NCBI GenBank assembly: GCA_947452355.1
Contig: CANGCU010000050.1
Span: 1-7,904 of the forward strand
Direction: 5' to 3'
Source of the DNA: Microbacteriaceae bacterium
GTDB taxonomy: Bacteria; Actinomycetota; Actinomycetes; Actinomycetales; Microbacteriaceae
DNA length: 7,904 nt
This document shows, in pieces, positions 1 through 6,528 of this stretch (positions are counted from its first letter, which is position 1; each line of letters starts with the position of its first letter). The position numbers and the translations under genes are program-made. The notes beneath the pieces were generated by a model that saw only the letters and a list, made by a program, of their open reading frames with translations, made no database searches and was not told the DNA's origin.

Positions 1-607
1 CCGGACGCCCGTTATCCCGGTAATCCAGCAGTGCGGCACGCGCAGGAATGCCGAAGGGAACTATTCGCTCTTTTGCGCCCTTTCCCAACACGCGGAGAGT
101 CGACTCTGCCCAGTCGATGTCATCGAGTCGAATTCCGACTAGTTCCGACACACGAATTGCCGACGCGTACAACAGTTCCCACACGGCGAGATCACGAACT
201 GCGATGGGGTCACCCAATTGCGCCATGGCGCTGAGCTCGTCAAGAACATGTCCCATCTGGGCTGCGGCAACAACCCGCGGCAGGTGCGCGGGCTTTTTCG
301 GTGCCGAAAGTCGAATCGCGGCGTTAGCTGGCACATCACCGCGAGCGTGTGCCCAGTGAAAAAAAGACTTGACGGCCGATACCCGCCTGCCAATTGAACT
401 CGCGGCGTCGCCCTGTGTCGACATTGCCCACACCCACGAACGGCAATCTTCCAGCGTAATGTCGGCAATTTCCGTTGCCTCTGCCGATTTCAACGATTGA
501 ACAAACAGGTCGAGGTCGCCACGATACGCCCGAACGGTGTGAACGCTCGCGTCGCGCGCTGCCTCTAATTCGTGCAGGTAACGCGCGATGGATGCGTCGA
601 CTCTCAT
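1..607 (-). CDS. xerC: XerC-type tyrosine recombinase, N-terminal part (3' end outside window)
   Basis: Site-specific tyrosine recombinase. The Xer family acts with a partner at dif to resolve chromosome dimers at the division site. I translated 202 residues from the ATG at 607; the reading frame is still open at base 1, so about 100 C-terminal residues are missing from the usual ~300. Residues 1-90 look like the SAM-like core-binding domain (ARDASVHTVRAYRGDL, then VSAVKSFFHWAHARG). The catalytic domain begins near 115. Box I reads LYASAIRVSELVGI with catalytic Arg152, and the beta-hairpin LGKGAKERIVPFG carries the expected Lys176, 24 residues later as in XerD. The remaining active-site residues (HxxR, His, Tyr) are off the window. 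The start lies 29 nt after the MMPL stop codon and has no clear Shine-Dalgarno. Position after dprA matches actinobacterial xerC rather than xerD, but the symbol rests on synteny. Box I has SAIR where TGIR/TGLR is usual. Confidence 0.9.
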   Translation of the reverse strand, partial: MRVDASIARYLHELEAARDASVHTVRAYRGDLDLFVQSLKSAEATEIADITLEDCRSWVWAMSTQGDAASSIGRRVSAVKSFFHWAHARGDVPANAAIRLSAPKKPAHLPRVVAAAQMGHVLDELSAMAQLGDPIAVRDLAVWELLYASAIRVSELVGIRLDDIDWAESTLRVLGKGAKERIVPFGIPARAALLDYRDNGRP

Positions 608-636
608 GTCAACCAGTGTGCGCGAGCCGAGCGGAT

Positions 637-2775
637 TTAGGCCTTCGACACGCGTTGCCTGCGGGGAAGCCACATCCACTCACCGACGAGGAAGGTCAGC
701 GACGGAACGACGACCGTTCGCACGAGGAGGGTGTCGAGAAGAACTCCAACACAGACGATGACGCCGATTTGTGTGAGCGTGATCAACGGAAGAACACCGA
801 GCACCGCGAACACCGCGGCGAGCAACACTCCGGCACTCGTGATAACGCCACCGGTCGCACCGAGAGCGGTCACCATGCCCGAGACGATTCCAACCGGTTT
901 GCCCTTGACGAGTAGTTCCGATTCTTCTTTCACACGAGTCATGAGGAACATGTTGTAGTCGATACCCAGCGCAACGAGGAACAGGAACGACAGGACCAAC
1001 ACGTTTCCGTCGAGCGCGGGGAAGCCCCAAATGTTCTGGAACAAGAGCCACGAGGTTCCGATTGCGGCGAAGTAGGACGCGACGACCGTTGCGAGCAGGA
1101 GGACCGGCGCGACGAGTGCCTGAAGGACAATCACGAGGATGATGAAAACGACAGCGAGGACCGCGGGGAAGATGAGTTCCTGGTCTGCCGCAATCGCGTG
1201 GTCCGTGTCGAGAATCTGAGCGTCGCTTCCACCGACGTACGACGTGCCCGCACCAACCGAGTCGAGCTCGGTTCGCATCGTTTCAATGGCAGCCTTCGCC
1301 TGATCCGACTCTGCTGGGTAGTCAAGCGTCGTTGTGATTTCGGTCCAACCACCTTGAGAGGACCCGACCGTCGAATAGGTCGGTTTGGGCTTCGGGATGT
1401 GCGGGAATATGACACCGGGAATCGGCGGCGGCGCAATGATCGGCGGTGCGGGAATCTCGACAAGGATGTCCTTGTTGTCCTTGAGATATTTCTGGACAGC
1501 ATCGACATCAGCTTCGCGCGCCATGATGGTGACGCCCGAGCCCTGGAATTCCTCGAATTTGTCGGACAAGATTTCAATTCCTGTCACGGCATCCGGTTTT
1601 GTCAAGAATCGTTCGTTCGCCTTCAACCCCGTTTGAATTCCGAGGGCGGGAAGCGCCAGAGCGACGGCGAGAATGGCCGAACCAATGCCGAATAGGATTG
1701 GGCGACGTGAAATCCCGCGACCGGCTCGAGCCCACAGGCTTTCGCGTTTGGGCTTCACGCCAAACTTCGGGGTGAGTGGCCAGAAGATCCAGCGCGGCCA
1801 GATGACGAGCGCGAATGGCAACACAACGACACCCGAAATCATGGCGACGGCGATTCCGACCAAACCGGCGAGGCCGAGTGCGCGACTCGAGTCCAGCTGA
1901 GCAAACAACAGAACGGCCATCACGATAAGGACGGTTCCACCCGACGCGAGGATTGCCGGTGCCGTGCCGCGGACAGCTTTGGCCATCGCCTCCGAGCGCT
2001 GTTCGAACTTGAGAAGTTCCTCACGGTATCGGGAAATGATCAACAGGGCATAGTTGGTCCCCGCACCGAATACCAACACCGAGAGGATTCCCGTGGTGGA
2101 GGCATCCAATTGCCCCCCGAGCATTTCGGCGGCTTTTTTGGCCATCGACCCGGCGAGTCCGTCAGCCGCTCCGACGACCAAGAGCGGGATGATCCAAAGG
2201 ATCGGCGAGCGGTACGTAATGAGCAGCAACAGGATGACGACACTCGCCGTGACGATGAGCAGCGTGACGTTTGCACCGGCGAAAACGTTCGAGATGTCAA
2301 CAGCGAAACCTTCGGGGCCGGTGATGTACAGGGTGATGCCTGGCAGATCCGCTTCCGCCGCCGTGCGAATGTCCGCGTACCGTTGCTTTTGCTCGTCCAC
2401 GACACTCGTTTTGTCCAATGGAATGATTGCTGACGCGGTCGTTCCGTCATCGGAAATCAACGCCGGCATCGGGTGGGATTCGTCGGTGTAATCGTCGAAT
2501 ATGGCGGAAAGGTTGTCGTTGATCGTCGATTTCTCGGCGCGCGTCAGTTTCGAGGTCTTCGTAAATGCGAGGAACATCGAGGTGCCCGAGCCGTCGGTAA
2601 AGGTGTCGGCAATCCGGGCGACCGCCGCAGATTCTGACGATTTTGGTGCGCCAGATTCTGGTGCAGTTTCCGCGTTCGATGTGGTCGACAACATAAACAT
2701 CGCTCCGGCGACTGCGGTAGCAATAACCATGGCGATAATCGCGGCCACGAGTCGGTAGGACTTCGTCAAGAACAT
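637..2775 (-). CDS. MMPL-family (RND superfamily) membrane transporter
   Basis: Predicted proton-driven exporter of the inner membrane, 712 aa, the usual size for the short actinobacterial MMPL/YdfJ-like class. Substrate is unknown; relatives export lipids or hydrophobic drugs. Topology is a typical duplicated RND: TM1 about 8-30, extracytoplasmic domain about 31-167 (with LYITGPEGFAVDI), TM2-6 about 168-328, TM7 about 359-380, second extracytoplasmic domain about 381-533 (with TSYVGGSDAQILDTD), TM8-12 about 534-690. The second TM4-like signature, GIDYNMFLMTRVKEE (604-618), has the proton-relay Asp606-Tyr607. The first, GAGTNYALLIISRYREE (237-253), has Asn241 in place of Asp. Residues 442-465 are proline-rich (11 Pro in 24). 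The ATG at 2775 gives a good N-terminal membrane segment and has GAGGGG 10 nt upstream. The gene lies between a phosphodiesterase and xerC and does not belong to the conserved DNA-metabolism block. A TetR-type regulator is common near such genes, but none is in the window. Confidence 0.9.
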   Translation of the reverse strand: MFLTKSYRLVAAIIAMVIATAVAGAMFMLSTTSNAETAPESGAPKSSESAAVARIADTFTDGSGTSMFLAFTKTSKLTRAEKSTINDNLSAIFDDYTDESHPMPALISDDGTTASAIIPLDKTSVVDEQKQRYADIRTAAEADLPGITLYITGPEGFAVDISNVFAGANVTLLIVTASVVILLLLITYRSPILWIIPLLVVGAADGLAGSMAKKAAEMLGGQLDASTTGILSVLVFGAGTNYALLIISRYREELLKFEQRSEAMAKAVRGTAPAILASGGTVLIVMAVLLFAQLDSSRALGLAGLVGIAVAMISGVVVLPFALVIWPRWIFWPLTPKFGVKPKRESLWARAGRGISRRPILFGIGSAILAVALALPALGIQTGLKANERFLTKPDAVTGIEILSDKFEEFQGSGVTIMAREADVDAVQKYLKDNKDILVEIPAPPIIAPPPIPGVIFPHIPKPKPTYSTVGSSQGGWTEITTTLDYPAESDQAKAAIETMRTELDSVGAGTSYVGGSDAQILDTDHAIAADQELIFPAVLAVVFIILVIVLQALVAPVLLLATVVASYFAAIGTSWLLFQNIWGFPALDGNVLVLSFLFLVALGIDYNMFLMTRVKEESELLVKGKPVGIVSGMVTALGATGGVITSAGVLLAAVFAVLGVLPLITLTQIGVIVCVGVLLDTLLVRTVVVPSLTFLVGEWMWLPRRQRVSKA

Positions 2776-2785
2776 TTACGGCAAA

Positions 2786-2791
2786 CCCCTC
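2786..2791 (-). promoter_or_regulatory. candidate ribosome binding site of the MMPL gene
   Basis: GAGGGG on the minus strand, 10 nt before the ATG at 2775. The spacing is slightly long, and it is the only purine-rich match in the leader. It supports the chosen start together with the membrane segment that follows directly. Confidence 0.4.
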
Positions 2792-2798
2792 GCTTCGT

Positions 2799-2813
2799 GT
2801 CGACACCGTCGAC
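2799..2813. repeat. perfect GTCGAC hairpin in the MMPL leader
   Basis: Two GTCGAC hexamers separated by ACC. GTCGAC is its own reverse complement, so the copies can pair as a 6-bp stem with a 3-nt loop in the leader RNA, or they can be read as a direct repeat. It sits 24 nt before the MMPL start, just upstream of the candidate ribosome site. GTCGA-rich sequence is common in this genome segment, so chance is possible. Confidence 0.35.
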
Positions 2814-2824
2814 GACGTGAGTTC

Positions 2825-2830
2825 AGAATA
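2825..2830 (-). promoter_or_regulatory. candidate -10 element for the MMPL gene
   Basis: TATTCT on the minus strand fits the actinobacterial TAnnnT -10 consensus and lies 49 nt before the MMPL ATG. It abuts the inverted repeat at 2831-2849. No good -35 is visible at 16-18 nt spacing, where the sequence is close to TTCCTT. The same hexamer occurs before the phosphodiesterase gene. The assignment is inference from position and one weak motif. Confidence 0.25.
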
Positions 2831-2849
2831 TCGAACGTCGTGCGTTCGA
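2831..2849. repeat. inverted repeat, candidate operator or hairpin
   Basis: TCGAACG - TCGTG - CGTTCGA is a perfect 7-bp inverted repeat with a 5-nt spacer. It is flanked by a second inverted pair, GAGTTC (2819-2824) and GAACTC (2852-2857), the latter overlapping the phosphodiesterase stop codon. As DNA it resembles a dimeric repressor operator placed where the -35/-10 spacer of an MMPL promoter would lie. As RNA it could fold into an interrupted hairpin ending the phosphodiesterase transcript, but no T run follows on the minus strand, so an intrinsic terminator is less likely. Confidence 0.5.
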
Positions 2850-2855
2850 AGGAAC

Positions 2856-3782
2856 TCAGAGGTCGGCGGATTGCTCTCGTTCGGCCGTGTTGAAATCGGA
2901 CGTCTTACTGGAAATCATTTCGCGAATTTCGTCGTCAGACATCGATTCCGCCATGGCGCGAAGCGCGACTGGATAACCCGCGATCTGATCGTATGCCTCG
3001 ACCGGGACGACTGTGTGCACCACGTTGTCGTCATACAGGTGAACCAATTGGATTGATTGCGCACCGTCGACTGCGCTGAGCAGAAGATCCTTATCCGCCC
3101 CGAGGTCGACCGTGTAACAGGTTGCGCTTGCAACGGAAACGGGGATTCCCGCGAACAACCCGAACGACGAATAATGCAAGTGACCAGCGAGAATCGTTCG
3201 GACATCCGACCCTCGGAGGACGGGCTCGAGGCGCGCGTCGTCGTCAAGCCCAATTAACCGAACGAGCGGATTGTGTGCGATGAGCGGCGGGTGGTGCATG
3301 GCGAGCACCGTCCCGTGTTGCGCCGGTGTCGACAACTCGGTGGACAGCCATTCGAGTTGGGCATCGGTCACCGCACCGTGGTGATACCCCGTGACCGTCG
3401 TGTCGAGCGAGATGATTCGAAGCCCGCCGACGTCGTAGACGCGATCCTGCGGACCGTCACCCTCATCATCAAACAGTTCTCGCGAATAGGGTTCCCGTTC
3501 ATCGTGATTCCCCATCACCCACACGACCGTGGCACCGAGTTCCGCTGCGACTGGCTCGACCTGGCGCCGAATCCAGCGATACGCGTCGGGTTCGGCAACG
3601 TCGGCGAGGTCCCCAGTGAACACCAGGGCGTCGACGTTCTGATCTCCTGCGCGAAGTCGATCAAGAATGACGTTCAGATTGTCGGCGACGTCGATTCGCT
3701 TGAATAGTTTGCGCGTTCCCCCCAACAGATGGGTGTCCGAAATGTGGGCAATCACGTGCCGCGCGGGCGCCTGTTCGAGCAT
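2856..3782 (-). CDS. CpdA/Rv0805-like class III metallophosphodiesterase
   Basis: Dinuclear-metal phosphodiesterase of 308 aa. The closest known type is the class III cyclic-nucleotide phosphodiesterase (CpdA in E. coli, Rv0805 in M. tuberculosis), which hydrolyses 3',5'-cAMP but also other phosphodiesters, so the true substrate is open. All five metal-binding blocks are present in order: SDTHL (Asp16, His18), GDLAD (Asp58), GNHDE (Asn92, His93), MHHPP (His163) and AGHLHYS (His201, His203). The His in GNHD is the typical catalytic position. Residues about 240-308 form a C-terminal tail after the core. There is no signal peptide or membrane segment, so it should be cytosolic. The ATG at 3782 puts SDTHL at the normal distance from the N terminus. 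It has no Shine-Dalgarno, and a TATTCT lies 6 nt upstream, which suggests a leaderless mRNA. It starts 35 nt after the dprA stop. It may be cotranscribed with the MMPL gene, although 80 nt with inverted repeats separates them. Confidence 0.9.
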   Translation of the reverse strand: MLEQAPARHVIAHISDTHLLGGTRKLFKRIDVADNLNVILDRLRAGDQNVDALVFTGDLADVAEPDAYRWIRRQVEPVAAELGATVVWVMGNHDEREPYSRELFDDEGDGPQDRVYDVGGLRIISLDTTVTGYHHGAVTDAQLEWLSTELSTPAQHGTVLAMHHPPLIAHNPLVRLIGLDDDARLEPVLRGSDVRTILAGHLHYSSFGLFAGIPVSVASATCYTVDLGADKDLLLSAVDGAQSIQLVHLYDDNVVHTVVPVEAYDQIAGYPVALRAMAESMSDDEIREMISSKTSDFNTAEREQSADL

Positions 3783-3788
3783 GTCGTC

Positions 3789-3794
3789 AGAATA
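3789..3794 (-). promoter_or_regulatory. candidate -10 element of a leaderless phosphodiesterase transcript
   Basis: TATTCT on the minus strand ends 6 nt before the ATG at 3782, so transcription would begin at or next to the A of the start codon. Leaderless mRNAs with this spacing are common in actinobacteria. The lack of a Shine-Dalgarno fits. No -35 match is visible, which is usual for many actinobacterial promoters but leaves the call weak. Confidence 0.3.
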
Positions 3795-3817
3795 CTCGTG
3801 TGGCTATCGCTGGTGGG

Positions 3818-5017
3818 CTATCGGCCGCTCGGCGCGGATGTCCACCCGTCGTCGCGGCGCACAACGCGACCTTCGGCGAGCAACGCCCCGAGTCCTGAGC
3901 CGACACTCACTACGTCCATCCCTGACTTCACCGCAATCGCCTCGACCGTGCGCGGTTTCGTCTGCGACAGCGAATCGAGAATTCGCACAACGGTGTCGGA
4001 GTCACGGGCGTCAAAACGGTCGTCCGATGACCCGTGCCCAAGCATTTCTGCCACGTCGGCGACGGTGGTCACCAACGTCGTCGCGGGATTAGTGCGCAAC
4101 AGTCGGTGACACCCCGCGCTCGCGCCGCTCGTGACGGGGCCCGGAACGACACCGATCGGTCGGTCGAGGTCTCGGGCGTGGGTCGCCGTGTTGAGCGAAC
4201 CACTTCGATAGCCCGCTTCGATGACAACGGTTGCCCCGGCGATTGCCGCAATCAGCCGGTTTCGTTGCAGAAAACGCCATCGCGTTGGCGCGCCGCCTGG
4301 ACTCACTTCGCTGATGACCGCACCTGCGGTGATGATGCGACGAAGTAGTTCGTCGTGACCCGCCGGGTACAACTGGTCGATTCCACCCGCGAGCACCGCC
4401 ACGGTCGTGCCTCCGCAGGCGAGCGTCGCCCGATGGGCCATCCCGTCGATTCCGTATGCGCCCCCTGACACGATCGTGTACCCGCGCGACGTCAGCCCCG
4501 CGGCGAAATCCATCGCCACGTGTTCGCCGTAGCCGGTCGACGCACGCGCACCAACAATCGCGATGGCGTTGTCCCGGCGGGGAAGAGCGTCGACGTCTCC
4601 ACGGGCCCACAGAACTCGTGGACCGTGATCCCCAAGGTCGGTCAGCCCGTCCGGCCACGCCGTGTCCGCGCTCCGAACAACACGTGCACCGACCGACACG
4701 GCGGTTGAGAGCGACCGAAACAGCGCTGCGGAATCCAGCCGTGGTTCCCACCTGGCTTGGGCTTCCGCGAATTCTGAGGCCGAAACCTCGTCGCTGGCAA
4801 GCATCGATGACGGAGGTCGCGAGAGCACACGAGCGAGTGCCTCAGACGCACCGAGACGCCGAACGAGTTCACCCGCGATTCGGTCCCCCGGTTCGGTGAG
4901 GAAGCCCCACGCCACTTCGGCGAAAACCTCGCGGCGACGGGTCGCGTCGTCGTTAGGCCGAAGTGGCGCGATTGCCCGATCGATATCCGTGTCGGACAGA
5001 TTCCAGGGGTTGGTCAT
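3818..5017 (-). CDS. dprA: DNA-processing protein DprA/Smf
   Basis: Cytosolic single-strand DNA-binding protein that loads RecA in transformable bacteria; its role in actinobacteria without known competence is unclear. It has 399 aa, normal for actinobacteria. Residues 1-100 are an N-terminal helical (SAM-like) region of low conservation. The Rossmann-like DprA domain runs about 115-330, with AIVGARASTGYG (152-163), the nucleic-acid-binding VSGGAYGIDGMAHR (183-196), VAVLAGGIDQLYPAGH (206-221), ISEVSPGG (235-242) and RFLQRNRLIAAIA (248-260) followed by GSLNTATHARDLDRPIGVVPG. Residues about 340-392 fit the C-terminal winged helix (TVEAIAVKSGMDVVSVGSGL). No key block is missing. The ATG at 5017 overlaps the comM stop as ATGA and has a strong AAGGAG 7 nt upstream, so translation is probably coupled to comM. 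The TAG lies at 3818-3820. Confidence 0.96.
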   Translation of the reverse strand: MTNPWNLSDTDIDRAIAPLRPNDDATRRREVFAEVAWGFLTEPGDRIAGELVRRLGASEALARVLSRPPSSMLASDEVSASEFAEAQARWEPRLDSAALFRSLSTAVSVGARVVRSADTAWPDGLTDLGDHGPRVLWARGDVDALPRRDNAIAIVGARASTGYGEHVAMDFAAGLTSRGYTIVSGGAYGIDGMAHRATLACGGTTVAVLAGGIDQLYPAGHDELLRRIITAGAVISEVSPGGAPTRWRFLQRNRLIAAIAGATVVIEAGYRSGSLNTATHARDLDRPIGVVPGPVTSGASAGCHRLLRTNPATTLVTTVADVAEMLGHGSSDDRFDARDSDTVVRILDSLSQTKPRTVEAIAVKSGMDVVSVGSGLGALLAEGRVVRRDDGWTSAPSGR

Positions 5018-6528
5018 GCGGGTACTCCTTGTCTGAGATACAGCGCGCGACCGACGTGGTCGGCGGTTGGTGTGTCGGATCCGTCACAATCCGCGAGCGT
5101 CCACGCGATGCGAACAACCCGGTCGTATCCGCGCATTGTCAGCGCGCCGCGGTCCAGTGCAGCATCGAGAGAGCGGACAGCGGTCGGTTTCAGTCGAAAT
5201 CGACCTGAGCGAAGTTCGAGCGGGTCCGGCCGCGTGAACCCCCAACGGTCGGCTGCCCGAGCGCGAGCACTCGCAACCCGTTCGCGCGCCTCCGCGGTGG
5301 TTACCCTCGGCGCCGTCGAGTCAAACAGTTGTGCGCGACGAACACGAGACACCGGAAGGTGAAGGTCGATTCGGTCGAGTATCGGTCCAGACAAGCGGGC
5401 CAGGTAACGGCGACGACGGTCGGGTGTGCACAGGCAGGTCGTGTCGTCGATTCCCGCGTTTCCGCAGGGACACGGGTTCGCCGCCAGAACCAATTGAACG
5501 TGTGCGGGGAAGTGTGCGCTCGTGTTGGCGCGATGAATGACGATGTCACCGGATTCCAATGGCTGACGTAACGCATCGAGGACCGTCGACGCAAATTCAG
5601 GTGCTTCATCAAGAAACAGAACGCCGCGGCTCGCCCGCGAGACCGCCCCCGGTCGGATGATTCCAGAACCACCGCCGACGATGGCCACGGCCGTTGCGGT
5701 GTGGTGTGGTGCGACAAACGGTGGTCGGGTTGCCAACCGTGAGGTGTGAGCGACGCGAGCGAGAGACGAAATGCTCGTGACCTCGAGCGATTCCTCTGGT
5801 GTGAGGTCCGGCAAGATATCGACGAGTCGCTCGGCGATCATGGTTTTGCCCGCACCGGGTGGCCCTAGCATGAACATGTGGTGACCACCCGCCGCGGCGG
5901 CAATCAGTGCGCTGATGATGTCGGGTTGACCGACGATGTCCGCAAGATCACGCTGGGTCGGCTCGGGTTCGGGTTCCCGCGGTGGTTCGATCACGTCAAT
6001 GTCGTGGACGGCGATATCGACCCCGTGAACACGAATTGCATGCGCGAGACTCGCGACGGGAATCACCTCGATGCCAGGGACCAGTTCCGCCTCGGCGCGA
6101 TTACCGGCCGGAACCATGATGCGGGTTGCTCCTGCGTCGCGCGCAGCGACAACCGCGGGAAGCACTCCGGCCACCGGTCGAAGCCGGCCGTCCAGCGCGA
6201 GCTCGCCAAGATGAACGCAGGACGCGACCGATTCCGTGGGAACGTCCCTCGAACCCGCGAGAATTGCCAGGGCGATGGCGAGGTCGAAACCACTTCCCTG
6301 TTTCGGCAGGCTCGCGGGCGACAGGTTTACTGTCACACGTGTCGGTGGCATCACGAACCCAGAATTTGCGATGGCACTTCGAACGCGATCCTTGGCTTCA
6401 CCGAGAGACGCGTCGGGTAAACCAATGATGACGAGCGCGGGAAGCCCAGAAGCAATGTCGGCCTCGATGTCGACGAGGTGACCCGACAGGCCGGACAGCG
6501 CGACGGAACGTGTTCGACCGATAGTCAC
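5014..6528 (-). CDS. comM: ComM/YifB-family AAA+ ATPase (Mg-chelatase-like)
   Basis: Hexameric AAA+ ATPase. In Vibrio and related bacteria ComM is a branch-migration helicase that extends strand exchange during transformation and recombination; here the role is inferred. The protein has 504 aa, full length for the family. Residues 1-180 form the Lon protease-like N-terminal fold (GLPALVIIGLPDASLGEAKDR, then VTVNLSPASLPKQGSGFDL). An acidic Pro/Glu linker spans 181-191. The AAA+ core follows: Walker A GPPGAGKT (222-229), Walker B VLFLDEAPEF (303-312), the NPCPCG motif at 351-356 with a second cysteine pair at C365/C367 (probable zinc site), and Arg386 in SGPILDRIDLH. The C-terminal ChlI-like part includes LTMRGYDRVVRIAWTLADCDG. 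The start is GTG at 6528, inside the yraN stop codon region (GTGA), with no strong Shine-Dalgarno, which suggests coupling to yraN. The end overlaps dprA as ATGA. Confidence 0.96.
   Translation of the reverse strand: MTIGRTRSVALSGLSGHLVDIEADIASGLPALVIIGLPDASLGEAKDRVRSAIANSGFVMPPTRVTVNLSPASLPKQGSGFDLAIALAILAGSRDVPTESVASCVHLGELALDGRLRPVAGVLPAVVAARDAGATRIMVPAGNRAEAELVPGIEVIPVASLAHAIRVHGVDIAVHDIDVIEPPREPEPEPTQRDLADIVGQPDIISALIAAAAGGHHMFMLGPPGAGKTMIAERLVDILPDLTPEESLEVTSISSLARVAHTSRLATRPPFVAPHHTATAVAIVGGGSGIIRPGAVSRASRGVLFLDEAPEFASTVLDALRQPLESGDIVIHRANTSAHFPAHVQLVLAANPCPCGNAGIDDTTCLCTPDRRRRYLARLSGPILDRIDLHLPVSRVRRAQLFDSTAPRVTTAEARERVASARARAADRWGFTRPDPLELRSGRFRLKPTAVRSLDAALDRGALTMRGYDRVVRIAWTLADCDGSDTPTADHVGRALYLRQGVPA
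5025..5030 (-). promoter_or_regulatory. ribosome binding site of dprA
   Basis: AAGGAG on the minus strand, 7 nt before the dprA ATG and inside the last codons of comM. It is a near-consensus site with good spacing. It fixes the dprA start at the ATGA overlap rather than at a later codon. Confidence 0.8.

Noticed and set aside
139..468. Minus-strand frame of 109 codons inside xerC
   Set aside because: The neighbouring minus-strand frame gives the XerC core-binding and catalytic motifs from the ATG at 607; this one is an out-of-frame shadow.
603..608. TTGACA-like -35 hexamer at the xerC start
   Set aside because: It overlaps the ATG itself, and no -10 lies at a proper distance downstream. The match is explained by the GAC-ATG codons.
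475..915. Plus-strand open frame of 146 codons spanning the xerC-MMPL junction
   Set aside because: It overlaps two well-supported minus-strand genes, and its translation is low-complexity, rich in Arg, Asp and Glu, typical of an antisense shadow.
2819..2857. Intrinsic terminator of the phosphodiesterase gene
   Set aside because: The hairpin is interrupted by an asymmetric internal loop and is followed on the minus strand by ACGTCG rather than a T run, so I list it as an inverted repeat and not as a terminator.
637..3782. Mobile element carrying the phosphodiesterase and MMPL genes, using the adjacent tyrosine recombinase as integrase
   Set aside because: The recombinase has the XerC motif pattern and the syntenic position of the housekeeping gene. 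I see no attachment-site repeats, tRNA or transposase at the edges.
5878..6420. Plus-strand open frame of 180 codons
   Set aside because: It lies wholly inside comM, whose minus-strand product carries Walker A and B motifs and full-length family similarity. The plus-strand translation shows no recognisable domain and is a product of GC-rich codon use.
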